NCBI GenBank assembly: GCA_963782555.1
Contig: CAWAKB010000003.1
Span: 706,112-770,111, forward strand
Source of the DNA: Hyphomicrobium_A sp963782555
GTDB lineage: Bacteria; Pseudomonadota; Alphaproteobacteria; Rhizobiales; Hyphomicrobiaceae
Direction of reading: 5' to 3'
Length of the DNA stretch: 64,000 nucleotides
The notes under the pieces were generated by a model that saw only the letters and a list, made by a program, of their open reading frames with translations, searched no databases and was not told the origin of the DNA. A program made the position numbers and the translations under genes. Positions 8,533-15,554 of this stretch are shown one piece after another. Every line of letters starts with the position of its first letter. The first letter of the stretch is position 1.

Positions 8533-8757
8533 ATGGCCCCACGACTGAGGTTAATGCTTCTTGCCGGGACAGTGGCCGCAACTCTGAGTCTGGCGATGCC
8601 GGCCCTGGCGGACGGGACATCCGGCTCTGTGGCGACGTCCGCCAAGAGCCACAGCCTGCGCACGCAAAGCGAGTCCGTGCCCGGCGAGCAGCAACCCCCG
8701 CCACCGGCCCCGAACGGCTGCCCGTTTCGCGACGGGAAGCTCGAGCTGATGGTGTGA
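8533..8757 (+). CDS. Small secreted protein
   Basis: 74 residues from the ATG at 8533, preceded by a strong GAGGAGAG ribosome binding site. Residues 1-26 form a classical Sec signal peptide (MAPRLRLMLLAG...AMPALA) with an ALA-type cleavage site. The short mature part is Ser/Pro-rich and ends NGCPFRDGKLELMV with a single Cys. An upstream in-frame start at 8143 would hide the signal peptide and has no better ribosome binding site. Function unknown. Confidence 0.6.
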   Translation: MAPRLRLMLLAGTVAATLSLAMPALADGTSGSVATSAKSHSLRTQSESVPGEQQPPPPAPNGCPFRDGKLELMV

Positions 8758-8801
8758 ACAGCCTGCGCGCCTCTTGTGCGCGCGGCCCGCGAGACGGCGC
8801 C

Positions 8802-9881
8802 TCAAGGTTGCGCCAGTCCTAAGGGGCCTTTGAGCCCGGGCGCTGATAGGTCGAGCCCGACGGCGGCGCTGGCCTCGACGTCCTGGGTCGTGCTTGCCAC
8901 CGCAGGCTTAGCCTCGTCCGACTTCTTTTTCGCTGTGTGCTTGCGGTGCTTGTGGCCGCTAGCGAGCCGCGCCTTCTTCTTCTTTTTATTGCAGCCCCAG
9001 GAGTCGACGCTCTGGCGCACGCTGGTGACGCCGTTCGCATCCGGGTCGAGCGGCATGTTGTCGATCGTCCGGTAGTTGAAGATCTGCGACCATCCGTATT
9101 TCTGAAATCCATCCTCCAACAGGCTCGCGGCGCGCACGTTGCGCTCCGCGCTGCTGGGGTCGCCAAGGACGACGGCGACCAGCCGGTTCCCATCGCGCGT
9201 GGCGCTCGCAATGATGTTGAAGCCGGAATCGCAGGTAAAGCCGGTCTTGAGCCCGTCTGCTCCGTCCAGAGACCGCAACAGGCCGTTGTGGGAGCGCAGG
9301 CGGATCTTTCCGAGCCGCATTTGCAGCATCGACCAGTAGTGGTCGTACTCGGGGTACTCTGTGATGATGGTGCGGGCGAGCTTGGCGAGATCGCGCGCCG
9401 TCGTGACCTGCCCTTCCGCAGGGAGGCCGTTGGCATTGACGAAATGCGTGCGGTCCATGCCGAGCCGCTTGGCGGTGACGTTCATCAGATCGACGAACTG
9501 CTGTTCGTTGCCGCCGATGGCCTCCGCCAGCATCACGGCGACGTCGTTGGCGGACTTGACGATGAGAGCCTGCAACGCCTTGTCGACGGTCAGCTCACCG
9601 CCGACCGGCAAGCCGATCTTGCTCGGCGGCTCGCCGTGGGCGACAGCCGAGCACGAGATCTTCGCCTTCAAGGATATACGCCCGCTCTTGATGGCCTCGA
9701 AGGCCAGGTAGGCGGTCATCATCTTGGTGAGGGAGGCGGGATACCACTGATCGTCCGCGTCCTCTGCGTAGAGCACCTTGCCGCTCGTCGCTTCGAATAC
9801 GAGTGCGGGACCAGATGCGGCAGCTGGCGGGCTAAAGGCGATGATGAGCAGGAGGGCGAGGTATGCGGTCCCGCAGCGCAT
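8802..9881 (-). CDS. D-alanyl-D-alanine carboxypeptidase (peptidase S11, low-molecular-mass PBP)
   Basis: 359 residues with an N-terminal signal peptide ending near AAAS (residues 20-23). The three serine-PBP motifs are in order: SLTK with Ser50 and Lys53, SAN at 110-112, and KTG at 212-214. It should remove the terminal D-Ala of peptidoglycan stem peptides in the periplasm. After the catalytic domain, from about residue 285, the tail is unusual: NKKKKKARL and HKHRKHTAKKK, then a Pro/Ala/Ser end. Most DacA/DacF proteins instead have a beta domain and amphipathic anchor helix. The Lys/His-rich tail may bind wall polymers or membrane phospholipids. Confidence 0.9.
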   Translation of the reverse strand: MRCGTAYLALLLIIAFSPPAAASGPALVFEATSGKVLYAEDADDQWYPASLTKMMTAYLAFEAIKSGRISLKAKISCSAVAHGEPPSKIGLPVGGELTVDKALQALIVKSANDVAVMLAEAIGGNEQQFVDLMNVTAKRLGMDRTHFVNANGLPAEGQVTTARDLAKLARTIITEYPEYDHYWSMLQMRLGKIRLRSHNGLLRSLDGADGLKTGFTCDSGFNIIASATRDGNRLVAVVLGDPSSAERNVRAASLLEDGFQKYGWSQIFNYRTIDNMPLDPDANGVTSVRQSVDSWGCNKKKKKARLASGHKHRKHTAKKKSDEAKPAVASTTQDVEASAAVGLDLSAPGLKGPLGLAQP

Positions 9882-10303
9882 GCAATTCCCCCATCAGGAT
9901 CGGAACTAGCCGGATAACACATTGATCGGCTGCGCGGCAACGCGGGCCGCGGGCTTTCCGGGGGCCTGTGACCTTGAGCACACATTGTGCGTTGGTGGAC
10001 TTAGGGAGGCGCACGGTGGTGACGGCTCCCTTGGCCGGCCGTGGCCCTGGCGACGCGGATTTGTCGCACTGGGTGAGATGTGCTAGGCACTCCGGCAACG
10101 AGCGCCACGATGCGGCAGTACTGAGCAACTGGTTGTCCAGAGCCCGGGGCTCGCAATTCAACACGAGCCGCATTTCTCCGATCAATCCCATTGTGGTTGG
10201 AGCCTGCCGCGGGGGGACTCAAAGGTCCCGGACCGCGGCGTTCGCAGCTTGGGCTCAAGATCGCCCGGCAGACTCCGCACATAAGCCTCGAAAGGAGGTC
10301 CCA
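9882..10303. other. Divergent intergenic region upstream of rpsU
   Basis: About 420 bp between the D,D-carboxypeptidase (leftward) and rpsU (rightward). No gene is supported. A small dyad GCACA-CAT-TGTGC lies near 9977-9989. I could not place a clear -35/-10 pair. An in-frame open reading frame runs upstream of rpsU from 9968, but its sequence has no protein-like character. Confidence 0.4.
10292..10299 (+). promoter_or_regulatory. Perfect Shine-Dalgarno sequence for rpsU
   Basis: AAGGAGGT at 10292-10299 is a full 8-base complement to the 16S rRNA 3' end. It ends 4 bases before the CTG at 10304 and 7 before the ATA at 10307. Its strength and spacing fix the rpsU start region even though no ATG, GTG or TTG is available there. 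Confidence 0.8.
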
Positions 10304-10549
10304 CTGATAGTCCTCGTTCGCGAAAACAACGTTGACCAGGCCCTCAGGGCCTTGAAAAAAAAGCTCCAACGCGAAGGCGTGTTTCGCGAGATGAAGCGCC
10401 GCCGGTCTTATGAGAAGCCCTCCGAGAAGAGGGCGCGCGAGAAGAGCGAAGCGGTTCGCAGGGCCAGGAAGGTTGCGCGCAAGCAGGCTCAACGCGAGGG
10501 CTTGATCGCAAGACCCGGCACGAAGAAACCCGCGGTTGGGCGCCGATAG
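10304..10549 (+). CDS. rpsU: 30S ribosomal protein S21, apparent CTG start
   Basis: 81 residues when read from CTG at 10304: (L/M)IVLVRENNVDQALRALKKK..., aligning with the usual S21 opening MQVLVRDNNVDQALRALKKK, then KRRRSYEKPSEKRAREK and a basic tail ending VGRR. S21 is a small-subunit protein involved in initiation. The residue aligned with the initiator Met is encoded by CTG, immediately preceded by a perfect Shine-Dalgarno; the next codon is ATA. No ATG/GTG/TTG exists at the expected place. Either CTG (or ATA) is the start codon, or ATG has been misread or mutated. An upstream ATG at 9968 would add over 100 nonsense-like residues and is rejected. Confidence 0.9.
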   Translation: MIVLVRENNVDQALRALKKKLQREGVFREMKRRRSYEKPSEKRAREKSEAVRRARKVARKQAQREGLIARPGTKKPAVGRR

Positions 10550-10560
10550 ACACTAGGCAT

Positions 10561-10602
10561 CTCAGCTCTCGGCAACCGTTCAGCCGCGGGTGCCGAGCTG
10601 AG
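10561..10602. terminator. Hairpin between convergent rpsU and DUF1488 genes
   Basis: CTCAGCTCTCGGCA (10561-10574) pairs with TGCCGAGCTGAG (10591-10602) leaving a two-base bulge, a stem of about 12 bp, in the gap between two convergent stop codons. There is no T-tract, so if it terminates transcription it would do so weakly or with Rho. Confidence 0.45.
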
Positions 10603-10613
10603 GCGCCGCCGCG

Positions 10614-10919
10614 CTAGAAATCCGACGGGATCAGCGCGTATGAGCCCTGGCGGCGACCCGAGTAGACTTTGCGGGCAACCTTGAGAATGCGTTCACGGTT
10701 ATTGTCGAAACTCTCCAGGACTGCCGCCTGATTGTGCCGAGTCTCCGGCGCAATGCGAAACACGGCCGCCTCCTCGACGAAGAATGACACCTCCAGCGCG
10801 CCGTCGTAGCCCCAGAAGCGCACACAATGGCGCGTGGCGTCGTAGCTGCGGCTGGCGTTCGGGAAATTCAGCATAGCTTGTGCGTCCAATATTGACAGCC
10901 GCTCGACCTTAACTGCCAA
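10614..10919 (-). CDS. DUF1488 family protein
   Basis: 101 residues, or about 86 if translation starts at the Met of MLNFPNASRSYD. The sequence FPNASRSYDATRHCVRFWGYDGALEVSFFVE followed by a helical C-terminal half with a 'NRERILKVARKVY' stretch is the pattern of the small DUF1488 family, common in alpha- and gammaproteobacteria and of unknown function. It is soluble with no metal or nucleotide motif visible. It lies 70 bp downstream of another small conserved gene on the same strand. Confidence 0.8.
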   Translation of the reverse strand: MAVKVERLSILDAQAMLNFPNASRSYDATRHCVRFWGYDGALEVSFFVEEAAVFRIAPETRHNQAAVLESFDNNRERILKVARKVYSGRRQGSYALIPSDF

Positions 10920-10989
10920 AGCGCGCCTGCAAGCAATAGATGGGGACGATGGCTGACTGTTACATCATAGCCCGGCAGCGAGGCGCATA

Positions 10990-11229
10990 CTATTTTGCAA
11001 TAGGCTTTGCGGTGACCCTCGCGATCAACTTGATGGGACCGCGTACCCGGCCCGACCTTTTTTCGATCTCCTGATCCTGCAACTCGATGATGGCCAAGGC
11101 GGGTGCATCGCCCTCCAGCCCGCCGAGGGCTGCGCTCGGCACCTTACGGTTGGACGTTCGTGTGCCGTCCGCGTAATGGACGTCGAAGAGAATGAATTCG
11201 GCCTGGGTCTTCGGTTTCCTACGCGCCAT
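10990..11229 (-). CDS. Small conserved hypothetical protein (Hyphomicrobiales type)
   Basis: 79 residues, ATG at 11227-11229. The motifs FILFDVHYADGTRTSNRKVP, GGLEGDAPALAII and QDQEIEKRSGR recall a small conserved protein I associate with Bradyrhizobium-like genomes. It has a beta-rich start, a helical 'DQEIEKRSG' section and a basic end. No functional motif is recognisable. It is upstream of and codirectional with the DUF1488 gene. Confidence 0.65.
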   Translation of the reverse strand: MARRKPKTQAEFILFDVHYADGTRTSNRKVPSAALGGLEGDAPALAIIELQDQEIEKRSGRVRGPIKLIARVTAKPIAK

Positions 11230-11499
11230 GTCTGTCTCTTAGTCAAGGGCTTCGAAAGCGTGAGGATGCCCAATGTTTGCGGGGCGCAACCGGCGGTTGG
11301 TGCATAGCGATTTTGGCCCGGTGACGGATCGTCACAAAGCCTGCGTGCTCCCTTAGCATCAATCACAGCCGGGGGACGTTAATTCCTCGACAGGCTATCA
11401 AAGTAAGCGCAGAGTGCCGCGTATCATCGGTTTGTGAGTCCCAGGCGCCGGTGGCTGAGAGACAGCTTCGCGCTCCCGCCTGCCAAGTAGGAGGGAGCC

Positions 11500-11775
11500 A
11501 TGTGCCCGTTTCCCGAGGCTCCAGAAGGCTTGTCGCCTGAAACGCTCGAGCTTCTCGACCGCGCCTTCTCGGCGGCATGGGAGGATTTGCAGTTGAGGAA
11601 GAGCTCGGCTACCTCGCCTGCAAACGAGGCAACGACCCAAACTGCGATCACCAACGCCATTATCAACTTGGCGGCGACGGGTGTGCGCGAGCCGGAGCGT
11701 TTAAAGCGTCACGCGCTTCACGCTGCCGAGCAGGCAAGACCACGCACGCGGACCATCGTGCATCTGCCTGACTGA
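11500..11775 (+). CDS. Small conserved hypothetical protein
   Basis: 91 residues from ATG 11500 with a strong ribosome binding site TAGGAGGGA. The sequence has an N-terminal helical stretch (LSPETLELLDRAFSAAWEDLQ), then a helix with AITNAIINLAATGVREPERLKRHAL. This resembles small alphaproteobacterial proteins of unknown function seen beside PilZ or response-regulator genes; the resemblance is from memory. It is soluble with no catalytic motif. Confidence 0.65.
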   Translation: MCPFPEAPEGLSPETLELLDRAFSAAWEDLQLRKSSATSPANEATTQTAITNAIINLAATGVREPERLKRHALHAAEQARPRTRTIVHLPD

Positions 11776-11914
11776 GACCGGGCAGATCGGTTGTTTCCAG
11801 TTGCACGCTTTAGAAACCAGGGCGGCATCGCCTGTAAGCCCGGCTGCGTCGTGCAGTGGCAGCCGAACACAATGTCCAGCGACTGCCGCGGCAGCTCGTC
11901 AATGAGGAGAAGGA

Positions 11915-12964
11915 ATGCAACATCCGGGCTTCTTTGAAAGGGCGGGTCCCTTTCCGCTGCACGTCATTGCGGCCAAGCTCGGAGCCGAACTCGGGCAGCT
12001 TCCGGACATGATGGCGGATATCGAGGACGTGAAGCCGCTCGGAAACGCCGGCCCGCAACATCTCGCCTTCTTCGACAATCCCAAATACCTCGATCAGCTC
12101 GTCAAGACGCGGGCGGGCGGCTGTCTCGTGGCGCCGGCCTTCGCCGAACGCGTGCCGGCGAGCACCGCGGTGCTCAAGACCAAGACGCCATACAGCGCCT
12201 TCGCTTTCGCCCTGCGGCTCTTTTATGCCGACGCGCTTCGTCCGGTCGCCGCCAAATCTGGCGACGAGCGCAGCAATGGAGGCCTCATCCATCCCTCTGC
12301 AATCATCGACGAGGGCGTAACCATTGAGGCTGGCGCCGTCATTGGACGCGAAGCGCAGATCGGACGTGGTACGACCATCGCTGCCGGTGCCGTCGTCGGC
12401 TATCGCGTGTCGATCGGCCAGGATTGCTATGTCGGGCCTGCTACGACCGTCACGCACGCCATCGTCGGGGATCGTGTCATCCTGCATGCGGGCGTACGCA
12501 TTGGCCAGGACGGCTTCGGGTTCGCCATGAGCGCCAGCGGGCACCTGAAAGTGCCGCAGGTGGGTCGGGTCATCATCAGCAATGATGTCGAGATCGGCGC
12601 CAACTCGGCGGTCGATCGCGGCGCACTCAACGATACGATGATCGGCGAAGGCACCAAGATCGATAATCTCGTTCAAATCGGCCACAATGCCATCATCGGG
12701 CGCCACTGCATCATCGTCGCGCAGACGGGAATTGCCGGCTCGGCTCAGCTCGGCGACTTTGTCGTCATGGGCGGGCACTCGGGCGTCGTCGGCCACGTGA
12801 AGATCGGCAGCGGTGCTCAGATTGCGGGGATGGCGCACGTGAAGCAGGACGTCGCTCCTGGAGCGCGCATGGGCGGCACGCCTGCGGTCCCCTTCAACGA
12901 GTGGGCGCGAGAGGTTGCTACCCTCAAGCGGCTCGCCGCCCGGGGCGACAAGCGCAGCGACTAA
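11915..12964 (+). CDS. lpxD: UDP-3-O-(3-hydroxyacyl)glucosamine N-acyltransferase
   Basis: 349 residues, ATG 11915 behind GAGGAGAAGG. LpxD adds the second hydroxyacyl chain from acyl-ACP to UDP-3-O-acylglucosamine, step three of lipid A synthesis, in the cytoplasm. The N-terminal uridine-binding domain spans about residues 1-105 (DNPKYLDQL). The left-handed beta-helix of hexapeptide repeats follows (IHPSAIIDEGVTIEAGAVIGREAQIG...). IGHNAIIGRH holds the presumed catalytic His at residue 257, and the helical C-terminus closes the protein. This copy stands alone, away from the usual bamA-lpxD-fabZ-lpxA cluster, so another lpxD may exist elsewhere; some alphaproteobacteria carry a second LpxD-like enzyme. 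Confidence 0.9.
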   Translation: MQHPGFFERAGPFPLHVIAAKLGAELGQLPDMMADIEDVKPLGNAGPQHLAFFDNPKYLDQLVKTRAGGCLVAPAFAERVPASTAVLKTKTPYSAFAFALRLFYADALRPVAAKSGDERSNGGLIHPSAIIDEGVTIEAGAVIGREAQIGRGTTIAAGAVVGYRVSIGQDCYVGPATTVTHAIVGDRVILHAGVRIGQDGFGFAMSASGHLKVPQVGRVIISNDVEIGANSAVDRGALNDTMIGEGTKIDNLVQIGHNAIIGRHCIIVAQTGIAGSAQLGDFVVMGGHSGVVGHVKIGSGAQIAGMAHVKQDVAPGARMGGTPAVPFNEWAREVATLKRLAARGDKRSD

Positions 12965-12979
12965 GTCTTTATTGCAGAC

Positions 12980-13186
12980 CTAGAACAGCTTCGACAGCGG
13001 CGCGAGCTCGCTTTCCTTGGCGACCCGCTCGAACGTCTCAGCCGATGACTTGATGCGGTAGAGCAGATCGCCGCCTTCGAACGGCAGCAGCCGCAGAACC
13101 TTGTACTCTCTGGCCGAGGCCGGCGGCGCCCACCGGCCGGGCGTGAAATCGACGGCCTGCCCGACCTTGTATCTATGCCTTGGCAT
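12980..13186 (-). CDS. Small conserved hypothetical protein downstream of the cold-shock gene
   Basis: 68 residues (MPRHRYKVGQAVDFTPGRWAPPASAREYKVLRLLPFEGGDLLYRIKSS...). It begins with a basic beta-strand segment (YKVGQAVDFTPG) and continues with YKVLRLLPFEGGDLLYRIKS, a pattern of a short SH3-like barrel found in small rhizobial proteins of unknown role. The start is 6 bp after the cspA-like stop codon on the same strand, so the two form an operon. This suggests a link to cold or stationary-phase stress, but that is inference. Confidence 0.7.
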   Translation of the reverse strand: MPRHRYKVGQAVDFTPGRWAPPASAREYKVLRLLPFEGGDLLYRIKSSAETFERVAKESELAPLSKLF

Positions 13187-13192
13187 CTCTTG

Positions 13193-13405
13193 CTACGCGA
13201 GCTCGATCTGGGCTGCCTTCTTGCCGCGGCCGCGCGGATCGTCCTCGAGCACGAAGCTGACTTTGTCGCCCTCATTGAGGGTAGCGATGCCAGCGGCCTC
13301 GAGCGCGCTTGCATGAACGAAGACGTCCTTGCCGCCGTCCTCCGGCGCGATAAAGCCAAAGCCTTTCGCAGCATTGAAGAACTTCAGAGTGCCTGATTGA
13401 CGCAT
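13193..13405 (-). CDS. Cold-shock protein, CspA family
   Basis: 70 residues from the ATG at 13403-13405, with AAGGGAAAGG upstream. The oligonucleotide-binding fold is complete: TLKFFNAAKGFGFIAPEDGGKDVFVHASAL carries both RNP motifs (KGFGFI and DVFVH), then an OB-fold C-terminal half ending QIELA. It binds single-stranded RNA or DNA and acts as an RNA chaperone. A longer frame reaching 13528 adds a non-conserved leader and is not preferred. It is operonic with the 68-residue gene downstream. Confidence 0.92.
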   Translation of the reverse strand: MRQSGTLKFFNAAKGFGFIAPEDGGKDVFVHASALEAAGIATLNEGDKVSFVLEDDPRGRGKKAAQIELA

Positions 13406-13634
13406 AGATTCGAGCCTTTCCCTTGAAGCGCGCGCTAAGCTGGCCGTGAGAAGGCCGCGCGCTCGGCCCGACAACTCAGTCATGGGGAAAGGCGAACGAC
13501 CACTGAGGGTCAGTCGGCGAAACCTCAATCACCGAGGGCGCGCTCCAGTTGGGGGCGCACCGCCTCAAGACTGTATGGGCCCCATACAGAGTAAAGGCAA
13601 GGACTATCGAGGCTGCTGTTTGCGAGCGATTGCT

Positions 13635-13886
13635 CTAGTTGGCATCGCGGCGCTGCAATGGATAGGCTTTGCTCTCGTAAAGCTTGCGGATCTGGGCAGC
13701 ATCGAATCTTTGCTCGTTAACCTCGAGCACGGTTCCGAACAGCACGTCGGAGGGAAGCTCCTCGATGGCGAAACGGATCGCTTCGGCGCCTGAATCGAAC
13801 CGCCGATAGGTCACAGGCCGTGGACTGGATCCTCGGCTTCTGCAGGCAAAGACCTCGGCCGGAGCTGCATAATCGAAATCGCCCAT
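13635..13886 (-). CDS. Small conserved hypothetical protein (Hyphomicrobiales type)
   Basis: 83 residues, ATG at 13884-13886. The order FDYxAPAEVFA, VTYRRFDSGAEAIRFAIEELPSDVL, LEVNEQRFDAAQIRKLYES matches from memory a small conserved family often found near cold-shock genes in rhizobia; its function is unknown. A TATACT -10-like box lies 8 bp upstream of the start, with no matching -35. It is soluble and mixed alpha/beta. Confidence 0.65.
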   Translation of the reverse strand: MGDFDYAAPAEVFACRSRGSSPRPVTYRRFDSGAEAIRFAIEELPSDVLFGTVLEVNEQRFDAAQIRKLYESKAYPLQRRDAN

Positions 13887-14199
13887 GGTTAGTATATGGG
13901 AACTGGCACACCAGATTGCATGGGCGGTTTCAATACTATGTGCCTTGCTATTTGCACTGCACTATGAAATAAGCGCGCATCGCTCGAGAGACTCTTGCGC
14001 GAACATCGGCGCTCCAGCCGCGTGAAAAGGACTTGGGTTCGGGCCCTTCCAAACAGATCGGCCCCTCGTTCGTCCTCCCTGTTGAGCGCCTCTGACACTT
14101 TCTCACATGACAGCCCAGGACACGCGGGGCGTCCCCTGGACCAGCCGCGCTCAAACGCGCTCGGCCGAACGTGTTCGGCCGGCCTCCGTGCGCGGCCAT
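13887..14199. other. Divergent intergenic region upstream of the DEAD-box helicase
   Basis: About 310 bp between a small leftward gene and the helicase. If the helicase starts at its conventional Met (14200), this stretch contains its promoter and leader, including the perfect inverted repeat at 14162-14181. In-frame starts at 14107 (ATG) and 14188 (GTG) exist but have no better ribosome binding site. Confidence 0.4.
14162..14181. repeat. Perfect 9-bp inverted repeat just upstream of the helicase start
   Basis: CGGCCGAAC (14162-14170) and GTTCGGCCG (14173-14181) are exact inverted copies separated by GT. In RNA this would fold into a very stable stem with a CGTG loop ending 18 bases before the helicase ATG, where no Shine-Dalgarno is visible. 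It could be a protein-binding dyad or a translation-controlling leader hairpin. Confidence 0.6.
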
Positions 14200-15495
14200 A
14201 TGAAAGAACACCAATTGACCACTTTCTCTGAACTCGGTTTGAACCCGGCCCTCCTGAAGTCGCTTGCGGCGGAAGGCTACGCGACGCCGACACCGATCCA
14301 AGCGCAAGCCATTCCTGGCGTGTTGGCGGGTAAGGACCTGCTCGGCATCGCCCAGACTGGCACCGGCAAGACGGCGGCCTTCGCGCTGCCGATCCTGCAT
14401 CGTCTCGTGGCCAACCGGCGCCCGGCGCTGCGTCTGGGCACGCGTGTGCTCGTCCTGTCGCCGACGCGCGAGCTCGCGACCCAGATCGCCCAGAGTTTCA
14501 AGACCTACGGCCGCCACATGAACGTGACCGTCGCGCTGATGTACGGCGGCGTTCCGCATCGGCCACAAGTCAACGCAGTGAGCCGTGGCGTCGATGTCCT
14601 CGTTGCTACGCCTGGGCGCCTTATCCAGCACATCGAGGAGCGCAGTGTTGTCCTGTCGGGCACCGAGATCCTCGTTCTCGACGAGGCCGACCAGATGCTC
14701 GACATGGGCTTCATCCAGCCCATCCGGCAGATCCTCTCTAAGCTTTCGGCCAAGCGCCAGAGCCTGTTCTTCTCGGCCACGATGCCCAAAGAGATCGGCG
14801 CGCTCGCATCCGAGATGCTGCGCGATCCGCTGCGCGTTGCCGTCACGCCAGCAGCCACGACGGTGGATCGCGTCAAGCAGAGCGTCATCCACGTCGACGC
14901 GCCGAGCAAGCCGTCGCTGCTGGTCGAGCTGTTCGCGAATCCTGCTATGCAGCGCACGCTGGTCTTCACACGCACCAAGCGCGGCGCCGACAAGGTTGCG
15001 CGCCATCTGGAGGCCGCCGGCATCAAGGTGGCCACCATCCACGGCAACAAGAGCCAGGGACAGCGTGAGGCGGCGCTCGGCGCCTTTCGCAACGGTCGCA
15101 TCCGCGGGCTGGTGGCAACGGACATTGCCGCGCGCGGCATCGACATCGACGAGGTGACGCACGTCATCAACTACGACCTGCCGCACGTGCCCGAGAGCTA
15201 CGTGCACCGCATCGGCCGCACAGCGCGCGCTGGCGCAGAAGGCATAGCGATCTCGCTCTGCGGCCGCGAGGAGCGTACGCTCCTGCGCGACATCGAGCGC
15301 CTGACGCGCCAATCGATCGCGAGTATCGATCGTTGCGAGAGCGGAGCGGGTCCGGAATCCCCGAGCAACGGCCATCGGCCTGCCGAACGGCGCAACGGGC
15401 GCTCGGCGCCGTCGCGGCACCCGCGCAATAGCACCGGGCGGCCTAACGGCAACTCCAAGCAGCGCCGCCATCGCAGCGCGGCAATTGCCCGCTAA
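14200..15495 (+). CDS. DEAD-box ATP-dependent RNA helicase (RhlE-like)
   Basis: 431 residues from ATG 14200 (MKEHQLTTFSELGL). The Q motif (TPTPIQAQAIP) is followed by Walker A AQTGTGKT at about 51-58, PTRELATQI, the DEAD box LDEADQML near 160, SAT motif FFSATMP, then the second RecA lobe with TDIAARGIDI and HRIGRTARAG near 336. The basic tail (about 370-431, rich in Arg/Asn/Ser) is typical of RhlE-type helicases. It unwinds structured RNA, often in ribosome assembly or the cold response. The nearby cold-shock gene fits that role. The start is uncertain because no Shine-Dalgarno is seen. Confidence 0.9.
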   Translation: MKEHQLTTFSELGLNPALLKSLAAEGYATPTPIQAQAIPGVLAGKDLLGIAQTGTGKTAAFALPILHRLVANRRPALRLGTRVLVLSPTRELATQIAQSFKTYGRHMNVTVALMYGGVPHRPQVNAVSRGVDVLVATPGRLIQHIEERSVVLSGTEILVLDEADQMLDMGFIQPIRQILSKLSAKRQSLFFSATMPKEIGALASEMLRDPLRVAVTPAATTVDRVKQSVIHVDAPSKPSLLVELFANPAMQRTLVFTRTKRGADKVARHLEAAGIKVATIHGNKSQGQREAALGAFRNGRIRGLVATDIAARGIDIDEVTHVINYDLPHVPESYVHRIGRTARAGAEGIAISLCGREERTLLRDIERLTRQSIASIDRCESGAGPESPSNGHRPAERRNGRSAPSRHPRNSTGRPNGNSKQRRHRSAAIAR

Positions 15496-15514
15496 GGAGC
15501 TATCCTAGAACACA

Positions 15515-15537
15515 AGGGCGGCAGACCCGGCCGCCCT
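15515..15537. terminator. Hairpin between the helicase and desaturase genes
   Basis: AGGGCGGC (15515-15522) pairs perfectly with GCCGCCCT (15530-15537) across a 7-base loop, 20 bp after the helicase stop codon. No T-tract follows, so termination efficiency is uncertain; the desaturase gene begins 18 bp later. Confidence 0.45.
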
Positions 15538-15554
15538 GCAACGAAAGGTTCATC

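Noticed and set aside
9968..10303. N-terminal extension of rpsU from an upstream ATG
   Set aside because: The added sequence is low-complexity and basic with no conserved character, while a perfect Shine-Dalgarno marks the short form.
13948..15471. Long open frame antisense to the DEAD-box helicase
   Set aside because: It mirrors the helicase codons (third-position GC bias), has no recognisable domain and no ribosome binding site; the helicase on the plus strand has all family motifs.
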